Shown in pieces: positions 40,655-48,498 of a stretch of DNA of 64,000 nucleotides. The position numbers and the translations under genes are program-made. A model generated the notes under the pieces. That model did not search any database. It saw only the letters and a program-made list of their open reading frames with translations, and had not been told where the DNA came from. This DNA is from Labilithrix sp. Lineage in GTDB: Bacteria > Myxococcota_A > Polyangia > Polyangiales > Polyangiaceae. The stretch lies in contig JAHBWD010000034.1 in the NCBI GenBank assembly GCA_019637175.1, positions 24,639 to 88,638 on the forward strand, in the 5' to 3' direction. Position 1 is the first letter of the stretch. Every line of letters starts with the position of its first letter.

Positions 40655-41164
40655 CTACAGCCCGCGCTCGGCGATGACCCGCCTCGTGAAGGTCGTGCCC
40701 CGGTCGTAGGAGGTTCGGAGGTCGGAGAGGATCCGCTCTTCGACCATTCCGCCGACCATGAAGACCTTCACCTCGACGGAGATCTTGAGCACGCGCGCGA
40801 TCTTCTTTTCGCCGAGCTTCTCGACCCACATCTCGCCCGCGACCTTCGTTTTGTCGGCCATCGTGCTCGGGATGACCTTGAAGGCGTAGCGCTTCGTCTT
40901 CCGATCGAAGGTACCTTCTTCGATGTAGCTCAGGCGATCGCCGATCACCTTCTTCACCGGCCCGGGCACGTTGCCCACCGGCGGATCGACCTGGACGCGG
41001 CGCACGATCTTCGCGTCGTCTTCCTTCGACTCGAGGAGCGACCAGTTCGGAAACTGGAGCTCGTCGACATAGAGCTCCTTGTTGAACGCGGGGTCGAAGA
41101 CGCACTTCGACCAGTAGGCGTCTTCGTCGATGTCGAACTCGTGGCGGAGCGTGAGCTCGGGCAT
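40655..41164 (-). CDS. DUF2505 family protein
   Basis: 169 residues. It matches the DUF2505 pattern (LRHEFDIDEDAYWSKCVFDP start, VRRVQVDPPVGNVPG, then KISVEVKVFMVGGMVEERI), a START-like fold with possible lipid-binding cavity. It has no signal peptide. It starts 18 nt downstream of the arginine decarboxylase gene, so the two likely form an operon. Function unknown. Confidence 0.78.
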   Translation of the reverse strand: MPELTLRHEFDIDEDAYWSKCVFDPAFNKELYVDELQFPNWSLLESKEDDAKIVRRVQVDPPVGNVPGPVKKVIGDRLSYIEEGTFDRKTKRYAFKVIPSTMADKTKVAGEMWVEKLGEKKIARVLKISVEVKVFMVGGMVEERILSDLRTSYDRGTTFTRRVIAERGL

Positions 41165-41182
41165 GACTTTGGAAGAGCGTCT

Positions 41183-41794
41183 TCAGAAGATGAAGACGCC
41201 GAGCGCCACGACCGTCGACCAGAGGCCCTTGGCGTTCCCCTCGGCGCTCTGCACGACGTTGCGCGTCTTGAGGAAGCTCTTCTCGAGCCTGAACGCCTGC
41301 TCGCGCTCGCTCCACGCCTTCTCGGCATCCATGTCGATGCCGAGCGTCGTCGCGAGCATCGTGGCGGCGAGATCTTCGGCGTAGTCGCCGGCCTTCTTCG
41401 CCGTCTCTCCGTAGCTGTGGTGCTCGGAGAGGTAGCCGTACTGCTTCGGATCCGCGGGGCGCGCGAGGCCGATCGACGCGGCGATGAGGCGGTTCGGCTC
41501 GTTCGTGTCTTGGCGGGCCATCACGCAGTGAACGATCTGCCCGGGCATGATGTACTTCTGCCCTTCCTTGCGGCTGATCTCACGGCAGTGCGGCGGGAAG
41601 ATCGAGCTGACCGTGACGAGGTTGGCCTTCTCGATCCCGGCGTCGCGCAACGCGAGCTCGAACGACGACAGGCGATCCTTGTGCATGCCGACGCCGTTCG
41701 TGAAGAAGATCGCCTTCGGCACGAACATCTCGCTCATCACCGGGTAACCGCTGTCGCCCAGGACGATCTTCGCGTTCTTCCATTTCTTGCTCAT
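41183..41794 (-). CDS. pdaD: pyruvoyl-dependent arginine decarboxylase
   Basis: 203 residues. The PvlArgDC signature runs through the sequence: FFTNGVGMHKDRLSSFELAL, NLVTVSSIFPPHC with the self-cleaving Ser-Ser pair (S63-S64), PGQIVHCVMARQDTNEPNRLIAASIGLA, YGYLSEHHSYGETAKKAGDYAEDLAATML. Cleavage yields the pyruvoyl group that decarboxylates arginine to agmatine for polyamine synthesis. The enzyme is archaeal/chlamydial in its classic distribution. No agmatinase is in the window. The C-terminus ends in a short hydrophobic stretch (STVVALGVFIF), a possible membrane contact. Confidence 0.92.
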   Translation of the reverse strand: MSKKWKNAKIVLGDSGYPVMSEMFVPKAIFFTNGVGMHKDRLSSFELALRDAGIEKANLVTVSSIFPPHCREISRKEGQKYIMPGQIVHCVMARQDTNEPNRLIAASIGLARPADPKQYGYLSEHHSYGETAKKAGDYAEDLAATMLATTLGIDMDAEKAWSEREQAFRLEKSFLKTRNVVQSAEGNAKGLWSTVVALGVFIF

Positions 41795-41895
41795 CCCACC
41801 AGTCCTCGTTCGAAAAGAGGATGCTACCGCGGCGCGAGCTTACCTCGCGCGCGCCACGGGCAATGTGAAAAGTAGGTGGCTCGGCGCCGGGAGGC

Positions 41896-42324
41896 TCACG
41901 CCTTCTTCGCGGCCGCCGCCTTCTTCTTCGGCGCTGCCGCCTTCTTCTTGGCGGCCTCGCCGCCGGCCTTCTTCGCCTCGGCCTTCGCGCCCCTGCCCGC
42001 GCGCTTGGACGCCGACTTGTACATGTCCCACAGGCGCGGAACGGGATAGGCGCCGAGGCGCGCCTTGAAGCCGTCGTCCTTCACGCGCTTCTCGATCTCG
42101 CAGATCGCGTCGATCAGCTTCGCGCGGGTGCCGAACTTCTCCTTCACGGCGGCGAACGTCTCCTGGAGACGGAGGAGCTTCGCGTTCGACACGTGGGCGA
42201 GGCCCTTGTTCTTGTTCATCCGCGAGACCCAGAGGTCGTCGTCTTTCGTGAGCTTCTCGAGCTCCGCGACGAGCTTCTCCTTGCCTCCGAACTTGTCTTT
42301 GATGATGGCGAGCGGGCTCTTCAT
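41896..42324 (-). CDS. small protein with histone-H1-like Lys/Ala tail
   Basis: 142 residues from the ATG at 42324, set by a good ribosome site (AGGGAG). Residues 1-95 are a compact helical domain rich in charged residues (KSPLAIIKDKFGGKEKL); residues about 105-142 are runs of Lys and Ala (AKKKAAAPKKKAAAAKKA). The frame continues upstream but lacks a better start. The tail suggests DNA or RNA binding, such as a nucleoid protein. Not recognised as any named family. It is divergent from the DUF4349 gene across 160 nt. Confidence 0.72.
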   Translation of the reverse strand: MKSPLAIIKDKFGGKEKLVAELEKLTKDDDLWVSRMNKNKGLAHVSNAKLLRLQETFAAVKEKFGTRAKLIDAICEIEKRVKDDGFKARLGAYPVPRLWDMYKSASKRAGRGAKAEAKKAGGEAAKKKAAAPKKKAAAAKKA

Positions 42325-42343
42325 GGTCGTCTCCCTGAGGGGT

Positions 42344-42361
42344 GCGCGAGATGACTCGCGC
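42344..42361 (-). repeat. perfect 7-bp hairpin in the leader of the basic-tailed gene
   Basis: GCGCGAG, loop ATGA, CTCGCGC, starting 20 nt upstream of the minus-strand ATG and 10 nt before its ribosome site. A leader stem this close to the start may tune translation. Confidence 0.4.
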
Positions 42362-42484
42362 GGATGTGAAGCGGGCCAAGTACCAGAGCGGCCGGGCCCC
42401 GGCAAGCACGGTGAAAAGTGGTGTAAGGTCGTCCGCGCTCGTCTGTTGGGTCGGGTCGAAACCGACGGAGCTTTGGGAGGAACG

Positions 42485-43345
42485 ATGGTCCGCGCAGCAA
42501 TCGTGCTGATGCTCTCGCTCGTGCTTTGGGGCTGCGGAGGGGCGATGCACGCGAGGGTGCCTCCGCGCGCCCAGCATCACGGCGGCTACCCGGGCGCGAG
42601 CTACGCGACGGCGACGGCGGATCGCGACGGCGACGGCGTCCTCGAGAGCCGCGACGCCGCGCCGATGGCTCCGCCCGCCGAAGTGTCGCGAAACGAGATG
42701 GCCGCGCCGGCGCCCGAACCGGCTCCTCCGCCTCCGCCGCCTCCACCCGGAGGCGACAAGGGCGAGAAGAAGAAGGCGCCCGACGCGTCGGAGCAACCGC
42801 ACGACACGGCGATGCTGATCTACACCGCGCGCGTCACGATGGCGGTCTATCAGGTCGACCAGGGCCTCACCGCGGTCGAGCGCATCGCGCGCGACATGGG
42901 CGGCTACCTCGCGGTCAAGCGAGACCGCGAGATCACCATTCGCGTACCGCGCGCGCGGTTCGAGCCGGCGCTCGCCGCGATCGACAAGGTGGGCGACGTT
43001 CTGCATCGCGACATCCAGGCCCAAGACGTCACCGACGAGTACGTCGACCTCGAGATCCGGATCAAGAACGCGCGCGCGATGCAGACGCGCCTGAAGCAGC
43101 TCCTCGAGCGCGCGAACGTGAAAGAGGCGCTCGAGATCGAGAAAGAGATGCGCCGCGTGACCGAGGAGCTCGAGCTCCTCGAAGGCAAGATCAAGCTGCT
43201 CAAAGACAAGATCGCCTACTCCACCATCACCGTGGCGTTCGAGCCGCGGGGCTCGTCGATCCAGGCGACCAAGATCCGCCTGCCCTTCCCCTGGCTCTCG
43301 CAGCTCGGGTTGCCGAACCTCCTCCAGCTCAACGAGTCGAAGTGA
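42485..43345 (+). CDS. DUF4349 lipoprotein
   Basis: 286 residues with a strong ribosome site (GGGAGGA). Lipobox LVLWGCGG (Cys about 17), a Pro-rich linker (about 70-95) and a DUF4349 domain: LIYTARVTMAVYQVDQGL, GGYLAVKR, then DVTDEYVDLEIRIKNARAMQTRLKQLLERA with a coiled coil (EALEIEKEMRRVTEELELLEG). Family members are membrane-associated; the usual C-terminal membrane span is replaced here by LPFPWLSQLGLPNLLQ. Its stop overlaps the next start by 1 nt (TGATG). Confidence 0.85.
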   Translation: MVRAAIVLMLSLVLWGCGGAMHARVPPRAQHHGGYPGASYATATADRDGDGVLESRDAAPMAPPAEVSRNEMAAPAPEPAPPPPPPPPGGDKGEKKKAPDASEQPHDTAMLIYTARVTMAVYQVDQGLTAVERIARDMGGYLAVKRDREITIRVPRARFEPALAAIDKVGDVLHRDIQAQDVTDEYVDLEIRIKNARAMQTRLKQLLERANVKEALEIEKEMRRVTEELELLEGKIKLLKDKIAYSTITVAFEPRGSSIQATKIRLPFPWLSQLGLPNLLQLNESK

Positions 43346-43857
43346 TGCGCCTTCACCTCTTCACGATCCTCCTCGGCATCTTCGTCGTCGCGGGATGCGG
43401 CCGGCCGTTCGACGTCCACACCGCGCCCGGGTTCGTGCCTCTCGAGAACCAGACGGACTACGATTGGCGCGCCACGACCCCCGAGGGCGTGGTCGTGGCC
43501 GTGCGCGTCGTCGAAGACGAGACGCGCGGCGACCTCGGGTTCTGGACGCAGGCGGTCACGCTCCAGCTCCGCGACATCTCCGGCTACGCGCTCCTCGAGA
43601 GCGCGGACACGACGTCGCTCGACGGCACCAAGGGCCGCCTCCTCAAGTTCGGCCACGACGAAGACGACAAGCCGTACGTCTACTGGGTCGCGATCTTTGC
43701 GGCCCAGGGCCGCCTGTTCTTCGTCGAGGCGGGCGGCGCGCGCGAGCTCTTCGAGCGCGCGCGCCCGAACGTCGAGTGGACGATGAAGACCGTCCGCGTG
43801 CGCTGCGACAGCTTCGTCGCGCCCGTCTTGGCGTCGCGGACGTGCAATCGCTGGTGA
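43345..43857 (+). CDS. lipoprotein of unknown function
   Basis: 170 residues, start ATG overlapping the DUF4349 stop. Lipobox VVAGCG (Cys about 18), then a compact domain ending in CDSFVAPVLASRTCNRW. No family recognised. Coexpressed with DUF4349, so a partner at the membrane is plausible. A 28-nt gap separates it from the RibD-type gene, so read-through into the pterin-like cluster is possible. Confidence 0.72.
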   Translation: MRLHLFTILLGIFVVAGCGRPFDVHTAPGFVPLENQTDYDWRATTPEGVVVAVRVVEDETRGDLGFWTQAVTLQLRDISGYALLESADTTSLDGTKGRLLKFGHDEDDKPYVYWVAIFAAQGRLFFVEAGGARELFERARPNVEWTMKTVRVRCDSFVAPVLASRTCNRW

Positions 43858-43885
43858 CGCCGCCCGCGGCTGGTACTGTAGCGAC

Positions 43886-44554
43886 GTGGCTCGGCCCCTC
43901 GTCACCGTTCACGTCGCGCAGTCGCTCGACGGGCGCATCGGCATCGAGGGCCGCGCGACACCGCTGAGCACGGCCGAGGGGCGCGCGTATGCGCACGCGA
44001 TGCGCGCGTCGCACGACGCGGTGCTCGTCGGGGCGAGCACGGTGCGCATCGACGATCCGCGACTCACGGTGCGCGACGGGTCCGAGGCCGAAGCGCGCTC
44101 GCCGCTGCGCGTCGTGCTCGCGAGCTCGCTCGACCTCCCGCGCGGCGCGCGCGTCTTCGGCGGCGACGGGCGCTCGATCGTCATCGGCGCCGAGGGCCGC
44201 GTGCGCGCCGAAGAGCGCGCGGCGCTCGAAGCCGCCGGCGTCGCCGTGATCGTGGGCCCGCGCTCGGAAGACGGGCGCGTCGCCGTCGAAGGCGCGCTCA
44301 CGATCCTCGCAGAGCGAGGCGTGAGGCGCTTGCTCGTCGAAGGAGGCTCGAAGGTGCTGACGTCGTTTCTCCGCGCGAAATGCGTCGACAGCCTCAGCGT
44401 CGAGATCGCGACGCGGCTCCTCGGCTCTCCCGGCACGGGCATGCTGGGCGCGATCGGCGTCGGCGCGATCGGCGAAGCGCCTTCGCTCACCGGCGTGACG
44501 GTCGAGCGCCTCGGCGAGAACGTGATCGTGCGAGGCGACGTTGTCTACGCGTGA
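43886..44554 (+). CDS. RibD C-terminal-type reductase
   Basis: 222 residues from a GTG. It is a stand-alone RibD_C/DHFR-like domain: VTVHVAQSLDGRIG, SHDAVLVGASTVRIDDPRLTVR, then a C-terminal VRRLLVEGGSKVLTSFL. In riboflavin synthesis this fold reduces the ribosyl side chain of a diaminopyrimidine with NADPH. No deaminase domain and no other rib gene is near. It overlaps the following dehydrogenase gene by 14 nt, so it belongs to the four-gene cluster. Substrate is inferred to be a GTP-derived pyrimidine or pterin. Confidence 0.85.
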   Translation: MARPLVTVHVAQSLDGRIGIEGRATPLSTAEGRAYAHAMRASHDAVLVGASTVRIDDPRLTVRDGSEAEARSPLRVVLASSLDLPRGARVFGGDGRSIVIGAEGRVRAEERAALEAAGVAVIVGPRSEDGRVAVEGALTILAERGVRRLLVEGGSKVLTSFLRAKCVDSLSVEIATRLLGSPGTGMLGAIGVGAIGEAPSLTGVTVERLGENVIVRGDVVYA

Positions 44555-45512
44555 GCTCTGGTTCGAAGGAGAGCGCCGCGTTTCGATTCGAGAGGGCGCG
44601 CTGCGCGCTCCCGCCGCCGGCGAGATCGTCGCGCACGCGATCGCCTCGGGCGTGAGCCAGGGCACCGAGCTGCTCCTCTATCGCGGCGAAGGACCGAAGC
44701 GGTTCGATCCCTCGCTCGATCCCGACGGCGCGCAGACGTACCCGCGCCGATACGGATACGCGTGGGTCGGTGAGGTGACGGCGCGCGGCGACGGCGCGAC
44801 CCTCGAAGAGGGCACGCGCGTGTTCGCGCTCGCGAGCCACGGCGACGCGCACGTCCTCCGCGAGGCGAGCGCGCGGCCGTTGCCGAGCGCGCTGCCCGCG
44901 GAGCGCGCCGTCCTCGCGGCGAACCTCGAGACCGCGATCACGTGCGCGTGGGACGCCGCGATCGACCTCGGCGATCGCGCGGTCGTCCTCGGCGGAGGCG
45001 TCGTCGGTGCGCTCACCGCGTGGCTCCTCGCGCGATCGGGCGCGAAGGTGATCGTCGTCGAGCGCAGCGAGAAGCGCCGCGCCGCGGTCGGCGCGCTCGT
45101 GCCCGAGGCTTCGATCGTGGCCGAGGCGGAGGGCGACGGCGCGGCCGACGTCGTCGTCGAAGCGACGGGCGATCCGCGGACGCTCGACGACGCCATCGCG
45201 TGGGCGCGCACGGAGGGGCGCGTCGTGATCGCGTCGTTCTACGGCGCGCGGCGCGCGCCGGTCGATCTCGGCGACGCTTTCCATCGGCGCCGGCTCGAGC
45301 TGCGCGCGAGCCAGGTCTCGTCGATCCCGCCTCGCTTGCGCGGTCGATGGAGCGGCGATCGCCGGTGGGCGCTCGTTCTCTCTCTCCTCGAAGAGCCGCG
45401 CCTCGACGCGCTCCTCGCGCCGCCGGTGCCCTTCGCCCGCGCGGCAGAGCTCTACGCCGCCCTCGATCGCGAGGCCGACGCCGCGCCGGCGCACCTGTTC
45501 GTGTATCGCTGA
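44541..45512 (+). CDS. BchC-like medium-chain dehydrogenase
   Basis: 323 residues from a TTG start overlapping the RibD-type gene. The N-terminal half shows GVSQGTELLLYRGEGP, where the usual catalytic-zinc Cys is replaced by SQGTE, the mark of the BchC-like MDR clade. It is followed by YGYAWVGEV, a Rossmann motif VVLGGGVVGALTAWLLARSGAKVIVVE, and the C-terminal DRRWALVLSLL. It should oxidise or reduce a hydroxyl or carbonyl with NAD(P). Clade members often lie beside 6-pyruvoyl-tetrahydropterin-synthase-like genes, as here. Start uncertain. Confidence 0.8.
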   Translation: MSTRELWFEGERRVSIREGALRAPAAGEIVAHAIASGVSQGTELLLYRGEGPKRFDPSLDPDGAQTYPRRYGYAWVGEVTARGDGATLEEGTRVFALASHGDAHVLREASARPLPSALPAERAVLAANLETAITCAWDAAIDLGDRAVVLGGGVVGALTAWLLARSGAKVIVVERSEKRRAAVGALVPEASIVAEAEGDGAADVVVEATGDPRTLDDAIAWARTEGRVVIASFYGARRAPVDLGDAFHRRRLELRASQVSSIPPRLRGRWSGDRRWALVLSLLEEPRLDALLAPPVPFARAAELYAALDREADAAPAHLFVYR

Positions 45513-45541
45513 TCTCGCGGGCGTGATACGCGGGCGACACC

Positions 45542-45940
45542 ATGTTCACGGTGGGTGTCTCCGACCACGTCATGATCGCTCACAGCTTCGCCGACCCGAC
45601 GTTCGGGCCCGCGCAGCGCATGCACGGCGCGACCTACGTCGTCGAGGTCGAGGTGCGCGCGCCTTCGCTCAACGAACATCACGTCGTGATGGACATCGGC
45701 GCGATGCGCACGATCCTCCGGCGCGTCCTCGACGAGCTCGACTACCGCTGCCTCGACGATCACCCCGCGTTCCCCGGGCGCACGTCGACGACCGAGCGCG
45801 TGGCCGAGCACGTGGCCGGCGAGATGGCGCGTGAGATCGGGGCGATCGCGCCCGACGGAAAGCCGGTCGCCGGAGCCTCGCTCCGCGTCCTGCTCCGCGA
45901 GTCGCCGGTCGCGTACGCCTCATTCGAACGGCCTCTCTAG
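45542..45940 (+). CDS. 6-pyruvoyl-tetrahydropterin synthase/QueD-like protein with altered active site
   Basis: 132 residues. The T-fold is clear: FTVGVSDHVMIAHSF with the first zinc His (H14), GPAQRMHGATYVVEVEV, VVMDIGAMRTILRRVLDELDY and the C-terminal VRASFERP-like LLRESPVAYASFERPL. The second zinc motif HGH is HGA (28-30) and the catalytic Cys four residues before it is Ala (A24). Normal PTPS/QueD chemistry on dihydroneopterin triphosphate is therefore unlikely. It follows the dehydrogenase gene by 29 nt and precedes the glycosyltransferase by 5 nt. Confidence 0.85.
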   Translation: MFTVGVSDHVMIAHSFADPTFGPAQRMHGATYVVEVEVRAPSLNEHHVVMDIGAMRTILRRVLDELDYRCLDDHPAFPGRTSTTERVAEHVAGEMAREIGAIAPDGKPVAGASLRVLLRESPVAYASFERPL

Positions 45941-45945
45941 CCAAC

Positions 45946-47004
45946 GTGCGCGTCGCCTGGATCCTCTACGGCGGCCTCGATCAGCGCACGGGGGGCACGC
46001 TGTACGACGCGATCGTCGTCGACGGCCTCCGGCGCGCGGGCGACGAGGTCGACGTGATCTCGCTCCCGGTCGTCGCGGGTCGCGTTCGCCTCTCGCGCGA
46101 TCCGGCGCCGGCGCGCGCGCTCGCGAAGGCGATCCGCGCGCGGCGCCCCGACGTCGTCGTCGGCGACGAGCTGTGCTTCCGTGAGCTCGCGATCGCGTTC
46201 CCTCTCGTCGACGCGCCGTGCGTGCTGCTCGTTCATCACCTGACGGCGTGGGAGGTCGAACGAAGTGTGCACGAGCGCCGGAGCGCGCGCGTGCTCGAGC
46301 GCGCGGCGATCCGCGCGAGCGATCGCGTGATCGCGACGAGCGAGGCCACGCGACGCCGCCTCGAGCGAGAGGCTTGCGGCGTCGCCGTCGAAGTGGCGAT
46401 CCCCGGGAGCGATCGCCTGCCGATCGAGCAGCGAACGACGACCGAAGACGCGACGCCCCAGGTGGTCTTCGTCGGGACGATCTCCGCCCGCAAGCGCGTG
46501 CGCGAGCTCGTGCGCGCCTTCACCCGCGCGCACCCCGAGGCGCGCCTCACGCTCGTCGGGAGCACGACGCGTGAGCCCGCGTACGCGCGGCTCGTTCGCC
46601 AGGAGATCGCGCGGCTCGGGCTCGAAGCGCGCGTCGTCTCGACCGGAGAAGCCGATGATCGTGGTCTCGCCCGCGCGCTCGCCAACGCCGACGTCCTCGT
46701 CTTGGCCTCTTCGCTCGAGGGCTACGGCATCGCCGCGGCAGAGGCCGTGCGCGCGGGCGTGCCGGTCATCGCGGCGCGGTCACCCGCGCTGACGGAAGCG
46801 CTTGCACCCTGTCCTCTCGCCTCGACCTACGTCGACGACGACGATCTCGCCGAGGCGCTTCGGCGCGTCACGACCGACGATGCGCTCCGCGCTTCGCTTC
46901 GCGCCGCCGCGCGTGAGGCAGCGCCGCGCATGCCGACGTGGTCAGCTTGCGTCGATACCTTCCGACTCGCGACCGCGGGCGTTCTCCGCGAGCCGAAGCG
47001 ATGA
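45946..47004 (+). CDS. GT4-family glycosyltransferase
   Basis: 352 residues from a GTG, 5 nt after the PTPS-like stop. N-terminal GT-B start WILYGGLDQRTGGTLYDAIV, donor half VVFVGTISARKRVRELVRAF, and the conserved SSLEGYGIAAAEAVRAGVPVIA (Glu-rich donor loop). No membrane span. It transfers a sugar from a nucleotide donor to an unknown acceptor; the cluster suggests a pterin-like acceptor. Convergent with the next lipoprotein gene. Confidence 0.88.
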   Translation: MRVAWILYGGLDQRTGGTLYDAIVVDGLRRAGDEVDVISLPVVAGRVRLSRDPAPARALAKAIRARRPDVVVGDELCFRELAIAFPLVDAPCVLLVHHLTAWEVERSVHERRSARVLERAAIRASDRVIATSEATRRRLEREACGVAVEVAIPGSDRLPIEQRTTTEDATPQVVFVGTISARKRVRELVRAFTRAHPEARLTLVGSTTREPAYARLVRQEIARLGLEARVVSTGEADDRGLARALANADVLVLASSLEGYGIAAAEAVRAGVPVIAARSPALTEALAPCPLASTYVDDDDLAEALRRVTTDDALRASLRAAAREAAPRMPTWSACVDTFRLATAGVLREPKR

Positions 47005-47005
47005 C

Positions 47006-47392
47006 TCAACCTTCGTCAGCGGCGTCAGCACCGCCGTCGCCAGCGTCGTCGTCGGGGCACAGGTGAACACCGAAGCCACCGCGAATGATCTCGCACGACC
47101 ACGCACCTGAAGGACACGTGCATCGCCATGTGTTCGGCGTCGCCTTGACCCACGGCTTTCCGGGTGCACAGACCTGCACCGAGTTCGTGAATTCGCACAC
47201 AGCTCCCTCGACACAGGCTCCTGACGGAAGGTCATCGCGAACGCTCCCGGCGCCCCAGCATCGAGCGTCGATCGGTCCGGATGCGTCCGGTGTGAGCGCC
47301 GCGCGGTCGCTTGGCTCGCTCTCCGCGCTGGAGCACGCGAGGGCCATCAGCACCGTGATCGCGACCCACACGACGGACCTCGTCAGACGCAT
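47006..47392 (-). CDS. Cys-containing lipoprotein of unknown function
   Basis: 128 residues from the ATG at 47392; an upstream TTG at 47411 is less likely. Signal peptide with LMALACSS (Cys about 20), an Asp/Ala-rich linker and a small Cys-rich domain (CWGAGSVRDDLPSGACVEGAVC, then CTCPSGAWSCE). No family recognised. Ends 2 nt from the GT4 stop (convergent). Confidence 0.7.
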   Translation of the reverse strand: MRLTRSVVWVAITVLMALACSSAESEPSDRAALTPDASGPIDARCWGAGSVRDDLPSGACVEGAVCEFTNSVQVCAPGKPWVKATPNTWRCTCPSGAWSCEIIRGGFGVHLCPDDDAGDGGADAADEG

Positions 47393-47578
47393 GACGATGT
47401 CCGTTCGGTGCAACCAGCGCCAACGGGCTGACCGGTGGACGTCGAGCGCCTCGGCTCACGGGCCATTCGCGTGCTCCCCCTCCGCGCATCTTCTGTGCGG
47501 CTCTCCACAGAGTACCCCGACGCGCAGTGGCCGCAAGGAGAGCGACGAGAGTGTCGAACGAGGAAGGCTCCGTGGCGA

Positions 47579-48451
47579 TCACGACGCCATGGCCAGGACG
47601 GCGCGGCGGAGCATCTCCGTCTTCTTCGCAGCGCCGTGCGCGGCCGCGAGCGAGTCGCGCGAGATCGGCGCGCCGAAGCGGACGGAGATCGAGACGTCGC
47701 GAAAGCCGGGGATCGCGGCCTGGACCAGCGTCGCGATCGTGTGGATCCCTCGGCGCTCCGCCCAGCGGACCACGAAGAGCTCCTTGGCCCGCCGCGAGTG
47801 AACGCCGGAGACGAACGAAGGAACGATCGCCGCCCCCGCGTCGCACGCGCGCGACGCGAAGAGCCCCGTGCCGAGGTGCCACGGCGCGAGCGGCTCGACG
47901 CCGCGAGGCAAGAACCGCGCGTCGGGCTCGATCGCGCCCGCGCCGAACTGGACGAGGGCGCCGCCGTTCTCGAGCCAGGCGATCGCGCGCCTCATCCCCG
48001 CGGCGCGATCGCAGACGTGGACGTCGGCGACGAAGACGAGGTGCTCCGCGAGACGCGGCATCGCGCGGAGGAACGCGCGATCGGCCGCGACGAGCGCGAC
48101 GTCGTCGCGGCCGAGCGCCGCCATCGTCGCGAGCGCGTCGTACGCGCCCGGATGATTCGTCACGACGAGCGCCGGGCCTTCCGCCGGAGCTTCACCGGCG
48201 ACCTCGAGGTGGACGCCGAAGATCGCGAGCGTCTCCACGGCCGCGCGAGACAGGCCCGTCTCCGCGACGCGCGCGTCGAAGCGCGCGAGCGCGCGCCCGA
48301 GCCGGCGGCTCGGCAGGTGCGCGGCGATCTCCACGGCGCGCCGCACGATGGCGGGGGCGCGCCGCGCGCCGATCGCGTCGACGATCTCCGCAGCCGAGAG
48401 CGCGGTGAGCGTCCGCGCGACCTCGCGCGTCGTCGGGCTTCGTGCCGCCAT
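47579..48451 (-). CDS. lysophospholipid acyltransferase family protein
   Basis: 290 residues. The acyltransferase motif HX4D is present as TNHPGAYD (His-Pro-Gly-Ala-Tyr-Asp), with a downstream WLENGGALVQFGAGAIEPDA segment and a C-terminal SISVRFGAPISRDSL that fits PlsC-like enzymes. No strong membrane span. Substrate is unknown; lipid A or phospholipid acylation are both possible. It is divergent from the following gene across 47 nt. The 186-nt gap on its downstream side (47393-47578) shows no gene I can support. Confidence 0.75.
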   Translation of the reverse strand: MAARSPTTREVARTLTALSAAEIVDAIGARRAPAIVRRAVEIAAHLPSRRLGRALARFDARVAETGLSRAAVETLAIFGVHLEVAGEAPAEGPALVVTNHPGAYDALATMAALGRDDVALVAADRAFLRAMPRLAEHLVFVADVHVCDRAAGMRRAIAWLENGGALVQFGAGAIEPDARFLPRGVEPLAPWHLGTGLFASRACDAGAAIVPSFVSGVHSRRAKELFVVRWAERRGIHTIATLVQAAIPGFRDVSISVRFGAPISRDSLAAAHGAAKKTEMLRRAVLAMAS

Positions 48452-48498
48452 GAGCGTGAGCGTAGCGGCGGGCCCGAAAGCACCGCTAGCCTTTCGAG

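Noticed and set aside
47393..47578. Possible remnant gene between the lipoprotein and acyltransferase genes
   Set aside because: Some stretches look protein-like in one frame, but no start, ribosome site or family signature can be shown.
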